This document shows, piece after piece, positions 26,983 through 36,409 of a stretch of 64,000 bases of DNA. The notes under the pieces were generated by a model, which ran no database searches, was not told where the DNA came from, and saw nothing but the letters and a program-made list of their open reading frames with translations. The DNA comes from Ureibacillus massiliensis 4400831 = CIP 108448 = CCUG 49529. Its GTDB lineage: Bacteria; Bacillota; Bacilli; Bacillales_A; Planococcaceae. Made by a program: the position numbers and the translations under genes. How positions within the stretch are numbered: position 1 is the stretch's first letter; every line of letters starts with the position of its first letter. The stretch is taken from assembly GCF_000772965.1 (NCBI RefSeq), contig NZ_JPVQ01000011.1, positions 38,024 to 102,023 of the forward strand. Reading direction: 5' to 3'.

Positions 26983-28486
26983 TGCTTCCCTCCTCTAGAA
27001 GGGAAAAGCTGATCATAATGCTCTAACCCTCTTGTCGCATTCGGTATGACAGGTAACGAACCTTTCGGTTGAATGATAGGGCGCTGTCCTCGTCCGTTAA
27101 TGAGTTGATAAAACACTTGTTTAATCGACTCTACAGATGGATGCCCGTTTTCAGAGGCAAGCTGTAAAGCTTGCGTAGGTAACTCAAAATCGTAGTCTTT
27201 TAGAATCACCGATAAGAGCTGTAATGCTTGTTGTTTTTCTGACAGCGTACATTGTGTAAAGTATTGTTGCCACAATGGAGGTAACTGATCGTAAAAACTT
27301 GTGTATTTCATCGCTGTCGGTCTTTTCGACATCAACGTTAGATACGGTTGCCATATCATCGATTTTTGTTTATTACCGTAAAGACGTGGATGGCAAACAA
27401 TCGTGTCATAATCTTCTGTTAGGATCTCGATTCGGTTGTACGAGATTTTTGCCAAAACTGTGGATTTGGCAAAACGCGGAGACGTCGAATAGAGTTTATT
27501 TTCCACTCGAATATAGCCATACTTATCAGCTTTTACTTGTTCATACCGCACACACTCATACTCTTTCGCTGGTAACTGTAAAAACTGCTCTTTATCTGCC
27601 AAATACAGTTCGGCAAGTACAATACCTTTTTGATAATGAAGACGGTTTCGTTCCTTTTCTGCCTTTCCCCATAGCGTTTCATTCAGTTGTTCTATGTCAT
27701 GCACCACAAGCTCCGGAAGAAAGAAGTTGTTTCGAACATATTTCACCATCGATTCCACATGTCCTTTTTCGTTTCCACTAGCCGGATTACAAAATTCATA
27801 TTCAAAACCATAATGGCAAACAAAACGCTGAAACTCCTCCGTTAGCTCTCGCTCCCCATTAGGTAATACTTTTTTCACCGCAGGTGATAAATTATCAAAA
27901 CGAATTACTCTAGGTACTCCACCTATGTGATGAAAGATTCGTTTCAACCCTTCTAAAAAGCAATCCCGATTTTCAGATGGAAACACCTGAACGTAAAAGG
28001 TATTACTATAGGGAAACGATAAAACCAAATATGGCCATGTCACTACTTCTCCACGATATTTAAATGGTGCCTCCCTAAAGTCCACTTGAGCTGTTCCTGG
28101 CTTCGACTCTAATGGCAATGCAGCTGTTTCTGTTTCTTCGGAAAGCTGTTTTTTACGTTGGGATACATAATGCCGAACGGATCGTGCGGAACCTTCAAAC
28201 CCATATTCTTCGACAAGTTGCGTATACATCCGTTGAGCAGTTCGTTGAAACTTCTTTTTCTTCTTCAAGTCTTCTTGAAGCCATTGATCTAGAATCGGTT
28301 TCACAGGATCCATGACTTTTGCTTTTCGTTTTTGCTTTGGTACTTCTGAAGGACTAAAATCCTCCACCTCTGCATATTTCCGAACCGTTCTACGGTCTCG
28401 ACTCATTTGTTTGGCAATAGAGCTATACGAACGCCCTTTTTTATTTGTTCATGTCTGATATAATTAATTTCTGCCACTGCTAACAT
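26979..28486 (-). pseudogene. istA: IstA transposase, frameshifted near its start
   Basis: A long open frame from 28,406 (475 residues) holds the IS21 DDE core (TAQVDFREAPF, RFDNLSPAV, ...GNEKGHVESMVKYVRN). The true start is probably the ATG at 28,486 (MLAVAEINYIRHEQ), but that frame shifts at an A-rich run near 28,440; the downstream frame resumes as KKGRSYSSIAKQMSRDRRTV, the helix-turn-helix. The stop overlaps the istB start in ATGA fashion. Confidence 0.75.
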
Positions 28487-28564
28487 CTCCTTCATCGCCT
28501 CCTGTCATTTTTGCCCAATAACAGGAAGTTTATTTGAATGTAGGAATGTTGGCAAGTGGTTTTT

Positions 28565-28894
28565 TTATGCCCGAAAAGGGCTACATAAATTAATTGCCAA
28601 ACTGTACATTTTTAGTTTGCCATAAACAATCAGCGCAGCTTGCTTTAAAATATCATTCTCCATCAGTAAACGCTGATTTTCTTTACGGAGTTTGATCAAC
28701 TCTTCTTCTTCAGGTGTTCGGTTATCCTTCTCTTTAAATGAACCAGATGTTTGGCTCTGTTTCACCCATTTGTCTAATGCCGAAGGCGTTAAATTGTATT
28801 CACTTATAATGTCTTTTCTAGGCTTACCACTTTCATATAGTTTGACCATTTGAGCTTTAAATTCGGGAGTAAATGTTCTTCTAGTTCTCGTCAT
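28565..28894 (-). pseudogene. IS3-family OrfA, right copy, with chimeric end
   Basis: The first ~86 residues are OrfA as in the left copy (FTPEFKAQMVKLYESGKP; LRKENQRLLMENDILKQ). The last ~23 residues (VYGKLKMYSLAINLCS...) are read from the IS21 end. The junction lies at 28,630. Confidence 0.8.
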
Positions 28895-29171
28895 ATCGGC
28901 GTACCTCCATTAACTGAATGAGATGAAGTAGACTTCCAAATTTAGAGGGTAAACACCGCAACTTGACAAGGAACCTCTACGGGCATGCTTTCCCAGCCAG
29001 GAAACCAGATGATGAAAACATCTGGCTTGCCAAACAGACTAGCATACCCGCCTCTCCTAGTAAAGTTGCTGGTATGGGATCTCTTACGTTTGTTAGCAGT
29101 ATACCCAGATTAGGTAGTTAGTCTACTTGACCTTAATTTTTTTGTCCAGTTAAGTGTAGCCGATTCAGATG

Positions 29172-29932
29172 TTTGGCTACTTGGGCAGCATCGATTAGTC
29201 TGCGGAGACAGTACAAAGAAAGACACCTTTAATGTCTTGATGGATGGGAAAACTGCTAATTTGGTAGTTACGGACCCTCCATATAATGTTAACTATGAAG
29301 GCACTGCTGGAAAAATCAAAAATGACAATATGGCTAACGAAGCGTTCTACGATTTCCTGCTTGCAGCATTTCAGAACACCGAAGCAGTAATGGCGAAGGA
29401 CGCTTCTATTTATGTATTCCATGCGGATACCGAAGGACTCAATTTTAGAAGAGCATTCTCCGATGCAGGATTTTATCTTTCCGGTACTTGTATTTGGAAA
29501 AAGCAGTCCCTTGTTCTCGGTCGCTCTCCTTATCAGTGGCAGCATGAACCTATTCTCTTTGGGTGGAAAAAGAAAGGCAAGCATAACTGGTATTCCGATA
29601 GAAAGCAGACCACCATCTGGGAATTTGAGAAACCGAAGAAAAACAGTGATCATCCTACGATGAAACCAGTTGCACTTGTGGCCTACCCTATTTTGAACTC
29701 AAGCCTTTCTAATTGTATCGTGCTTGATCCTTTTGGTGGTTCAGGAAGTACACTGATTGCTTGTGAGCAGACAGATAGAATCTGTTACACCATTGAACTG
29801 GATGAAAAGTACTGTGATGTTATTGTGAAAAGGTATATTGAGCAAGTTGGAAACTCAGACGGTGTGTTTCTTTTAAGAGATGGTTCGAAAATAAGATATT
29901 GTGACCTGCCGGAGGTGAATGCAGATGAGTAA
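29172..29932 (+). pseudogene. ParB-like/DNA N-methylase, 3' part
   Basis: Continuation of the gene cut at 21,679. It reads WLLGQHRLVCGDSTKKDTF and then the methylase motif IV TDPPYNVNYEG, and later the SAM-binding FGGSGSTLIACEQ typical of beta-class N6-adenine/N4-cytosine methylases. Open frames starting inside this segment have no proper start. The stop is followed closely by the dcm start. Confidence 0.9.
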
Positions 29933-31837
29933 ATTGACACTCGGCTCCCTTTTTGATGGGAGCGGAGGTTTTCCTCTAGGCGGTCTGCTCTGTGGCATTG
30001 AGCCTTTATGGGCATCTGAAATTGAGCCGTTTCCTATAAGAGTTACGACCAAACGCATCCCTCAGATGAAGCATTATGGGGATATAAACAAATTAAATGG
30101 TGCGGAGCTTCCACCTGTAGATATCATAACATTTGGCTCTCCCTGCACAGATATGAGTGTGGCGGGTAAAAGAGCTGGTCTGGACGGAGAACAATCCGTC
30201 CTTTTTTATGAAGCAATAAGAATTATCAAGGAAATGAGGTGTAAGACCAATGGACAATATCCAAGGTATGCAGTCTGGGAAAATGTACCCGGCGCATTCT
30301 CGTCAAATAAAGGAGAGGACTTTAGGGCAGTCCTCGAAGCGGTCATCGGTGTCAAAGAGCCGAACACCTCGGTGCCTTTACCTGAAAAAGGACGATGGCC
30401 ATACGCTGACATCTATATGGGAGACGGATGGAGTGTGGCTTACCGAACTATCGATGCGCAATATTTCGGAGTACCCCAACGTCGTCGTAGAATCTACCTT
30501 GTCGCAGATTTTGCAGGCAGATGTGCCGCAGAAATACTATTTGAGTCCGAAGGCATGCCAAGGAATTTTGCGCCGAGCGGCAGCCCGTGGCAAAGAACTG
30601 CCGGAAATGCTAAAAACTGCACTGGAAAGACAGGCACTGTATGCTTAAACGATCAAGGTGGACAACGCATCGATGTGCTTGATGGTAAGACAGCAACACT
30701 TAGAGCAAAAGCAAATCATCCACCCTGTGTAATGTTTGAAAACCACAGTCAAGATACACGATACAAAGGCCCCGTTGATGTAGCACCAACTGTATCCGCT
30801 ACATATGGGAAGGGTGGTAATAATCAACCTTTTGTAACAACTGCTGGATTCTGCACAGAACATTCATCGGATAGTCGTAGTATTGGATATGAGGAGGAAA
30901 TTTCACCAACGTTAAGGGCAGGAGTCGTACCAGCGGCTGTATCATTAAATGGTGTGAAGGTGGCGGTAAAGGTGCGTTAATTCAAGATGATAAGTCTGCG
31001 ACCCTTGGATGCAACAATGACCAGACCGTTTTTGTGCCTACTGCATTTGGCATCTGTTCTGATAAGAGCAACTCTATGCAGTCAAGCAATCCTCATAGCG
31101 GTATATATGAAGCGGATACTTCCCGAACCATCGATGCTAATGGTGGAAATCCGGGATGTAATCAAGGTGGTATTGCAGTAGTTGCTCTTCAAGGCTCGAT
31201 GATTGGAAGACAGGATAAAAACGGTCCTCAAGGCGATGGTATAAATGACAATATGAGTTTCACTCTTAATACAGTGGATAGACATGGTGTTGTGTATGCA
31301 ATTGATCGTGAAACCTTTAACTGCGGACAGAATTTTGCTAGAAATTTAGGGATAACAGAAGACAGTGTTGCATCAACATTAAATGCTCAAGGTCCATCGG
31401 CTGTGGCACAACCTTATCAGAATGTCAGTGGTACGATTTCTGCAGGCGCACATCCAAGTGGTTTTAACGGTCAGGATGCATCAAACGATATGCTTGTTAC
31501 AGTCAAGAAAAACGATGAGCCAGAATATATCGTTCGAAGGCTTACACCAACGGAATGTGCAAGATTGCAAGGTTTTCCTGATGATTGGTGTGATGACCTC
31601 GGTACGGAAAACCCTACAGAGGATGAAATTTTATTCTGGACGGAGGTTTGGGAAACTCACCGCAAAATCATGGGTAAGAGCAGCAAGCCAAAAACAAGAA
31701 AGCAGATTATAAAATGGCTTAATAACCCTCATTCTGATTCAGCTGAGTATAAAATGTGGGGTAATGGTGTAGCACTTCCATGCGTCTGTTATGTGCTGAC
31801 TGGCATTGTGTTATCTGCTGAAAATACCGCCGATTAA
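29925..31837 (+). pseudogene. C5-cytosine DNA methyltransferase (Dcm-type), frameshifted
   Basis: From the ATG at 29,925 (GGAGGTG upstream): motif I LGSLFDGSGGFPLGG, motif IV FGSPCTDMS with the catalytic cysteine, motif VI ENVPGAFSS and motif VIII QRRRRIYLV. A long insert of THR/GLY-rich repeat-like text (PTVSATYGKGGN, TLRAGVVPAA) follows. The frame ends at 30,980, while the next frame continues as CEGGGKGALIQDDKSATLG and runs to 31,837 with motifs IX-X (RRLTPTECARLQGFPDDW; MWGNGVALPC). A -1 shift near 30,950 therefore separates the catalytic half from the C-terminal half. An intact protein would have about 637 residues. Confidence 0.85.
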
Positions 31838-31886
31838 TGGAAGAGTCTTTTCTACAGAAAGATGCTCTAAATGACTTGATATTAAC

Positions 31887-31919
31887 AGCCTTTAGAGAGA
31901 TATATGTATGTACCGAAAA
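31887..31919 (+). promoter_or_regulatory. Repeated leader motif, copy 1
   Basis: AGCCTTTAGAGAGATATATG followed by TATGTACCGAAAA, 20 bases before the ATG at 31,939. The same motif with few changes occurs at 33,025-33,058 before the amidoligase gene. It may be a promoter/operator or an RNA leader. Confidence 0.5.
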
Positions 31920-31938
31920 TAGAAAGGCGGTATAAAAA

Positions 31939-32727
31939 ATGCAGATAAACTATAATGTCACAGGAGAAAAAAGAAAAGAGCTAGTCAACGCAATCAGCCA
32001 AAAACTGAATGCTCCTGCAAGATATCTTGGAGCGCCTACATTTGCATATGAGGTGGCAGATTACAACATTGACAAAAACGGGGTGGTCAGAGGACCAGAT
32101 AATTCTAAACTGGTTAATGATCTATTAGGCCTTCATGACTTTAAGGCGGTTACAGAAGAATATGACACACCACTTCCAGCAGCAGAGCCTGTTCTTGAAA
32201 ATATTCAAGTTCCCAATGAAGCGGCTCTTGGGGGTAGGGTAAATCCAAATAGTGATTACGAAGAACCTCCCGTATACAGCGAATCAAATGAAACCGAAGA
32301 AGCTATTAGTTTGATTATTCAAATGCCGAGGGCGGGTTTTAGCGAAACTGCACTTGGTAACCTAAAAGGATTGGTAGAAAGTAAAGAAACCCTTATAAAG
32401 AAAGCACTTGATACTGACTCTATTCCCATTATCATAAATGAGGAATTTATAACCTTCCCTTGGTTCCAGAGTGAGTGCTCCGCAGAGGAGGTTAAGGCTT
32501 ATACCCACTTTGTAACAGCACTTTGTGAAATGGCAAAGAAGCAGACCCGCGTCAACTCGACCGAGAAATCAGTGGAGAATGAAAAGTACGCTTTCCGTTG
32601 TTTCCTTCTAAGACTTGGCTTTATTGGGCCAGAATACAAAACAGAACGAAAAATTCTCCTCTCCAAACTGTCCGGTAGCTCTGCCTTCAAAAGCGGAAGT
32701 GCCAAGCATGAGGAGGTGAGTGAATAA
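31939..32727 (+). CDS. Phage 'virulence-protein'-type protein sharing the amidoligase C-terminus
   Basis: 262 residues; AAAGGCGGT precedes the ATG. The N-terminal region (MQINYNVTGEKRKELVNAIS, then APARYLGAPTFAYEV) is a conserved phage/ICE family often labelled virulence-related without known function. A middle linker (about 85-105) is acidic and proline-rich. The last ~45 residues (VENEKYAFRCFLLRLGFIGP ... LSGSSAF) match the C-terminal module of the amidoligase at 33,090. Its stop overlaps the DUF4314 start. It might be a substrate, carrier or partner of the amidoligase; this is inference. Confidence 0.7.
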   Translation: MQINYNVTGEKRKELVNAISQKLNAPARYLGAPTFAYEVADYNIDKNGVVRGPDNSKLVNDLLGLHDFKAVTEEYDTPLPAAEPVLENIQVPNEAALGGRVNPNSDYEEPPVYSESNETEEAISLIIQMPRAGFSETALGNLKGLVESKETLIKKALDTDSIPIIINEEFITFPWFQSECSAEEVKAYTHFVTALCEMAKKQTRVNSTEKSVENEKYAFRCFLLRLGFIGPEYKTERKILLSKLSGSSAFKSGSAKHEEVSE

Positions 32728-32954
32728 TGAATATCATTCATCCAGAAATGCTAAAGCAACTTAGAAGTTATTACACTCCAGGAACTCGTGTCATGCTACT
32801 TAAGATGAATGACCCTTATACCAAGCTTCAGCCAGGAGATAAAGGTACGGTTACTAGTGTTGATGATATGGGAACTATCCACGTCAGTTGGGATTCAGGC
32901 AGTTCCCTTGGAGTGGTTTTTGGAGAGGATTTATGCAAGAAAATCGAAGAATAA
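32727..32954 (+). CDS. DUF4314 small protein
   Basis: 75 residues. TPGTRVMLLKMNDPYTKLQP, then GDKGTVTSVDDMGTIHVSWD and GSSLGVV are typical of DUF4314, a small beta-barrel (SH3/KOW-like) protein common in phages and conjugative elements beside DUF5049 and amidoligase genes. The start overlaps the previous stop (TAATG). Confidence 0.8.
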   Translation: MNIIHPEMLKQLRSYYTPGTRVMLLKMNDPYTKLQPGDKGTVTSVDDMGTIHVSWDSGSSLGVVFGEDLCKKIEE

Positions 32955-33024
32955 AAACACACATTTTAACCCCAATATGGCAGTAAATATGTAGATTTAT
33001 ATTGCAGAATTGTCTTGCTATATA

Positions 33025-33058
33025 AGCCTTTTAGAGTGATATATGTACATGCCGAAAG
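33025..33058 (+). promoter_or_regulatory. Repeated leader motif, copy 2
   Basis: AGCCTTTTAGAGTGATATAT followed by GTACATGCCGAAAG, 31 bases before the amidoligase ATG. It matches copy 1 at 31,887-31,919 at most positions. Conservation of the sequence in two short gaps of one operon points to a regulatory or RNA-level function. Confidence 0.5.
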
Positions 33059-33089
33059 GACAAACACACTTTAAAAGGAGCGATACACG

Positions 33090-33989
33090 ATGTTAAGTGC
33101 AAAATTCGGGATTGAGATTGAATTTACAGGGATTACAAGGGAAAGGGCGGCTAGAGTCGCTGCAGAGTTTTTGCAAGGCATTTACAGTGAAGGCGGGACT
33201 TACTACGACACCAAGAAGGTAAAAACTTCAGATGGTCGAGTGTGGAAGTTTATGTACGATGGGAGCATCAACTGCCAAAGAAAAGAAGGTAGAAGAAAAG
33301 TAGCTGCAGGTAGAGATTATAGTGTTGAGCTGGTTAGCCCAATACTAACCTATCGGGAGGACATTGAAACTTTGCAAGAGCTAGTAAGAAAGCTTCGCAA
33401 AGCTGGAGCCTTTACAAATACATCTTGCGGAATTCACATTCATCTAGACGGTGCTGAACATACCCCACGAAGCATTCGAAACTTTGTAAATATCATTGCA
33501 AGTAAAAATGACTTATTTTATAAAGCACTTCAGATTGCACCGCAGAGAATGAATTACTGCAAAAAGATGGACAGCATTTTGGTTGAGAAGATAAACCGTA
33601 AAAAGCCTAGAACCATGAGACAAATTGAGGACATTTGGTACGAGGGCTACAGCGAGAGTAGAAGCACTCATTATCACAACAGCCGCTACCATTTCCTCAA
33701 CCTTCACAGCTTTTTTACCGGAAACCATACAGTTGAACTTAGAGGGTTCAATAGCGAACTTCATGCAGGAAAGATAAGAAGCTACATTGTTCTAGCACTT
33801 GCCATCAACCACCAAGCCTTAACACAAAAGTGTGCATCAGCAAAGAAACCGCAGGTGGAAAACGAGAAATTTGCCATGAGAACCTATCTAAACCGGATTG
33901 GTTTCATTGGGGATGAATTTGCAAACTGCAGAGAACATTTGACAGCAGCACTTTCGGGTTCAGCTGCATGGCGGTTTCGGGCGGCCTGA
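33090..33989 (+). CDS. Phage amidoligase (ATP-grasp/GS-like, COOH-NH2 ligase)
   Basis: 299 residues; AAAGGAGCG precedes the ATG. The conserved pattern of the amidoligase family is present: FGIEIEFTG at the N-terminus, YSVELVSPIL (about 78), CGIHIHLDGAEH (about 113-124) and VELRGFNSELHAGKI (about 215-230). The family is glutamine-synthetase-like and predicted to form amide or isopeptide bonds with ATP. The final ~45 residues (VENEKFAMRTYLNRIGFIGD ... LSGSAAW) are shared with the protein at 31,939. A gamma-glutamylcyclotransferase gene follows 38 bases later, a known amidoligase partner. Confidence 0.85.
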   Translation: MLSAKFGIEIEFTGITRERAARVAAEFLQGIYSEGGTYYDTKKVKTSDGRVWKFMYDGSINCQRKEGRRKVAAGRDYSVELVSPILTYREDIETLQELVRKLRKAGAFTNTSCGIHIHLDGAEHTPRSIRNFVNIIASKNDLFYKALQIAPQRMNYCKKMDSILVEKINRKKPRTMRQIEDIWYEGYSESRSTHYHNSRYHFLNLHSFFTGNHTVELRGFNSELHAGKIRSYIVLALAINHQALTQKCASAKKPQVENEKFAMRTYLNRIGFIGDEFANCREHLTAALSGSAAWRFRAA

Positions 33990-34027
33990 GCTGCCCCTAA
34001 CCTACAAAGCTAAGAAGGAGGATTACA

Positions 34028-34486
34028 ATGAAGAATAAATTATACCTTGCCTATGGCTCCAACCTTAATCTAAAGCAAATGGCCGACAGATGCCCCACAG
34101 CGAAGGTGGTAGGAGCAAGTCAAATCAATGACCACCGCCTATTATTTAGAGGGGCACACGCGGGCGCTGTGGCGACAATCGAGCCTTTTGAGGGTGGCAA
34201 CGTACCAGTTTTAGTTTGGGAGATTACACCGACCGATGAAGCGGCACTTGACCGTTACGAGGGATGGCCGTTCCTTTATCGAAAGGAAACAATAAAAGTG
34301 AAGTTGGGAGGCAAAACCGTCAAGGCGATGGTCTACATCATGAATGATGGTAGACCGCTTGGACAGCCGAGTTGTTATTATTACAGTACAATTTTAGAAG
34401 GCTATAAGAGTGCAGGCTTCGATGTGGAAATCCTGCGCAAAGCGACAACCGATTCAGTAGAATCGGAGGAGGTAGCCAATGAATGA
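34028..34486 (+). CDS. Gamma-glutamylcyclotransferase (AIG2-like)
   Basis: 152 residues; AGAAGGAGGA precedes the ATG. LYLAYGSNLNLKQMADRCP is the substrate-binding YGSN motif, and DEAALDRYEGWPFLYRKE contains the conserved glutamate of the family. Such enzymes cut gamma-glutamyl amide bonds, releasing 5-oxoproline, so the protein could reverse or edit the amidoligase product. The 3' end overlaps the next gene by eight bases. Confidence 0.88.
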   Translation: MKNKLYLAYGSNLNLKQMADRCPTAKVVGASQINDHRLLFRGAHAGAVATIEPFEGGNVPVLVWEITPTDEAALDRYEGWPFLYRKETIKVKLGGKTVKAMVYIMNDGRPLGQPSCYYYSTILEGYKSAGFDVEILRKATTDSVESEEVANE

Positions 34487-34667
34487 GATAATTAAGCAAC
34501 AAATCCTTTCCATCCGAGAAAGCGGAGTCACAAATATGTTTGATGTGGACCGAGTACAGTATGAGGCAAATGAACGAGGGTTTTATGAATTGGTAGTCTA
34601 TTTAATAGACCATAAAGCAGAATATGCCCATTTCATACTGACGGGTGAAGTGGATAAAAAGAAATAA
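34479..34667 (+). CDS. DUF5049 small protein
   Basis: 62 residues (IKQQILSIRESGVTNMFDVD, then RVQYEANERGFYELVVYL). It matches DUF5049, a small helical protein found just before terL in this phage type. GGAGG lies upstream of the ATG within the preceding gene. Function is unknown. Confidence 0.75.
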   Translation: MNEIIKQQILSIRESGVTNMFDVDRVQYEANERGFYELVVYLIDHKAEYAHFILTGEVDKKK

Positions 34668-34686
34668 CTAAATCTAAATAGGATAG

Positions 34687-34723
34687 AGAAAAGGGCTTCA
34701 TCTATAGATTGAGGCTCTTTTCT
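34687..34723 (+). terminator. Long hairpin between the cargo cassette and terL
   Basis: AGAAAAGGGCTTC pairs with GAGGCTCTTTTCT over about 13 bp with one wobble. A clear T run is only inside the stem, so it may attenuate rather than stop transcription into terL. Confidence 0.5.
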
Positions 34724-34754
34724 TATGTCCTTTTCCATAAAAGGGGCGGTGTTT

Positions 34755-36359
34755 ATGCGGAAACTGAAGAAATATAAGCCGACCGCCTTTATAGCTGAAG
34801 GGTCATATTACGATAAGGACGCTGCTGATTACGCTGTGGCTTTTATCGAAGCACTCTCCCATACGAAAGGTTCATGGGCAGGCAAGCCTTTTGAACTTAT
34901 CGATTGGCAGGAGCAAATTGTCCGTGATTTATTCGGTATCTTAAAACCTAATGGATACCGGCAGTTTAACACGGCTTATATAGAAATACCTAAAAAGATG
35001 GGAAAAAGCGAGCTTGCAGCAGCAATCGCACTTCTCCTCACTTGTGGAGATGGTGAAGAACGAGCAGAGGTATACGGTTGTGCCGCAGATCGCCAGCAGG
35101 CATCAATTGTATTTGAAGTAGCAGCCGATATGGTGCGGATGTGTCCAGCGCTGAATAAACGAGTGAAGTTGCTGGCTTCAACTAAACGACTGGTGTACCT
35201 GCCGACCAACAGCTTTTATCAGGTATTGTCGGCTGAAGCCTATTCAAAACACGGCTTCAATATACATGGTGTTGTTTTTGATGAACTTCATACTCAGCCA
35301 AATAGGAAACTATTTGATGTTATGACAAAAGGGTCTGGTGATGCGAGAACCCAACCGCTATATTTTCTTATCACCACTGCAGGGACGGATACCCAGAGTA
35401 TCTGCTATGAAACACACCAAAAAGCGGTTGATATTATTGAGGGCAGAAAATACGATCCTACTTTTTATCCCGTAATCTACGGTGCCAAAGAAGAGGATGA
35501 TTGGACTGATCCTAAAGTATGGAAGAAAGCAAATCCAAGCTTAGGAATTACAGTAAGTATCGATAAAGTTAGAGCCGCTTGTGAAAGTGCAAAGCAGAAC
35601 CCTGCTGAGGAAAATAGCTTTCGACAGCTGCGTCTGAACCAGTGGGTTAAGCAATCTGTCCGTTGGATGCCAATGGCAAAGTGGGATGCCTGTGCGTTTC
35701 CAGTAAAACCAGAGAGCCTTGAAGGTAGAGTATGCTATGGAGGACTTGATTTATCCTCTACCACTGACATTACAGCCTTCGTGCTGGTGTTCCCACCGGA
35801 AGATGAAACAGATAAATATACCGTTCTCCCGTATTTTTGGATGCCGGAGGATAATATTGACCTCCGAGTTCGACGAGACCACGTGCAATACGACCTTTGG
35901 GAGAAGCAAGGCTATATTTTAACCACCGAGGGAAATGTAGTCCATTATGGATACATTGAAAAATTCATTGAAGAACTGGGGGAAAAGTACAACATTCGAG
36001 AGATTGCTTTTGACCGCTGGGGCGCTGTTCAGATGGTGCAAAATCTTGAAGGGTTAGGCTTTACTGTAGTTCCTTTCGGTCAAGGTTTTAAAGATATGTC
36101 ACCACCTACAAAGGAACTTATGAAATTTACATTAGAAGAAAGAATAGCACACGGCGGGCATCCAGTACTACGGTGGATGATGGATAACATCTATATAAAA
36201 ACAGATCCGGCTGGAAATATAAAACCGGACAAGGAAAAAAGTACAGAAAAAATAGATGGAGCAGTGGCAACTATTATGGCACTCGACCGCGCCATCCGCT
36301 GTGGACCAGGTAATAGTGGAGACTCGGTGTATGACGAGAGAGGTTTAATAATTCTATAA
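34755..36359 (+). CDS. Phage terminase large subunit
   Basis: 534 residues from the ATG at 34,755 (GGGGCGG upstream). The ATPase part has Walker A IPKKMGKSE (about 77-85) and Walker B GVVFDELHT (about 173). The nuclease part has GGLDLSST (about 328), AFDRWGA and KIDGAVAT near the end, the acidic residues that bind metal. It cuts and pumps DNA into the prohead with the P27 small subunit. Confidence 0.93.
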   Translation: MRKLKKYKPTAFIAEGSYYDKDAADYAVAFIEALSHTKGSWAGKPFELIDWQEQIVRDLFGILKPNGYRQFNTAYIEIPKKMGKSELAAAIALLLTCGDGEERAEVYGCAADRQQASIVFEVAADMVRMCPALNKRVKLLASTKRLVYLPTNSFYQVLSAEAYSKHGFNIHGVVFDELHTQPNRKLFDVMTKGSGDARTQPLYFLITTAGTDTQSICYETHQKAVDIIEGRKYDPTFYPVIYGAKEEDDWTDPKVWKKANPSLGITVSIDKVRAACESAKQNPAEENSFRQLRLNQWVKQSVRWMPMAKWDACAFPVKPESLEGRVCYGGLDLSSTTDITAFVLVFPPEDETDKYTVLPYFWMPEDNIDLRVRRDHVQYDLWEKQGYILTTEGNVVHYGYIEKFIEELGEKYNIREIAFDRWGAVQMVQNLEGLGFTVVPFGQGFKDMSPPTKELMKFTLEERIAHGGHPVLRWMMDNIYIKTDPAGNIKPDKEKSTEKIDGAVATIMALDRAIRCGPGNSGDSVYDERGLIIL

Positions 36360-36409
36360 ATTTCAATGATTGTTTGTGGTGTAATTCTTTCAATTTGGAG
36401 GTGACGCCT

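Larger units (their letters stand above)
26191..28629 (-). mobile_element. IS21-family element inserted in the right IS3 copy
   Basis: 2,439 bp. The ends begin TTGTTTTTGGCAAG on the left and, read inward from the right, TTGTTTATGGCAAA; internal GGCAA boxes recur near both ends as in IS21 relatives. The target duplication is TCAGC (26,186-26,190 and 28,630-28,634), and removal of one copy restores the IS3 sequence found at 22,545-22,565. It carries istA and istB. Confidence 0.85.
21680..29167. mobile_element. Composite transposon, two IS3-family copies with cargo
   Basis: 7,488 bp bounded by IS3-family copies in the same orientation. The outer ends are TGGTATG... on the left and ...GATTCA on the right, and they are flanked by the same GATG on both sides (21,676-21,679 and 29,168-29,171). 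The inner IS flanks are GCTC and CAAG and match nothing, so the duplication belongs to the whole unit rather than to two separate IS insertions. Between the IS copies lie three minus-strand genes that are not phage-like. The target is the phage methylase gene, which is restored in frame by precise excision. Confidence 0.85.
25312..29167 (-). mobile_element. IS3-family element, right copy, split by an IS21-family element
   Basis: Same ends as the left copy. Without the inserted IS21 element and its duplicated TCAGC the length is about 1,412 bp, matching the left copy. orfB is at 25,330 and orfA at 28,635-28,894; the IS21 element separates them, so this copy cannot make the OrfAB fusion. Confidence 0.85.

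Noticed and set aside
31034..31837. Separate gene for a 267-residue protein
   Set aside because: The frame carries methylase motifs IX-X and continues the frameshifted dcm gene; there is no ribosome site at its first ATG.
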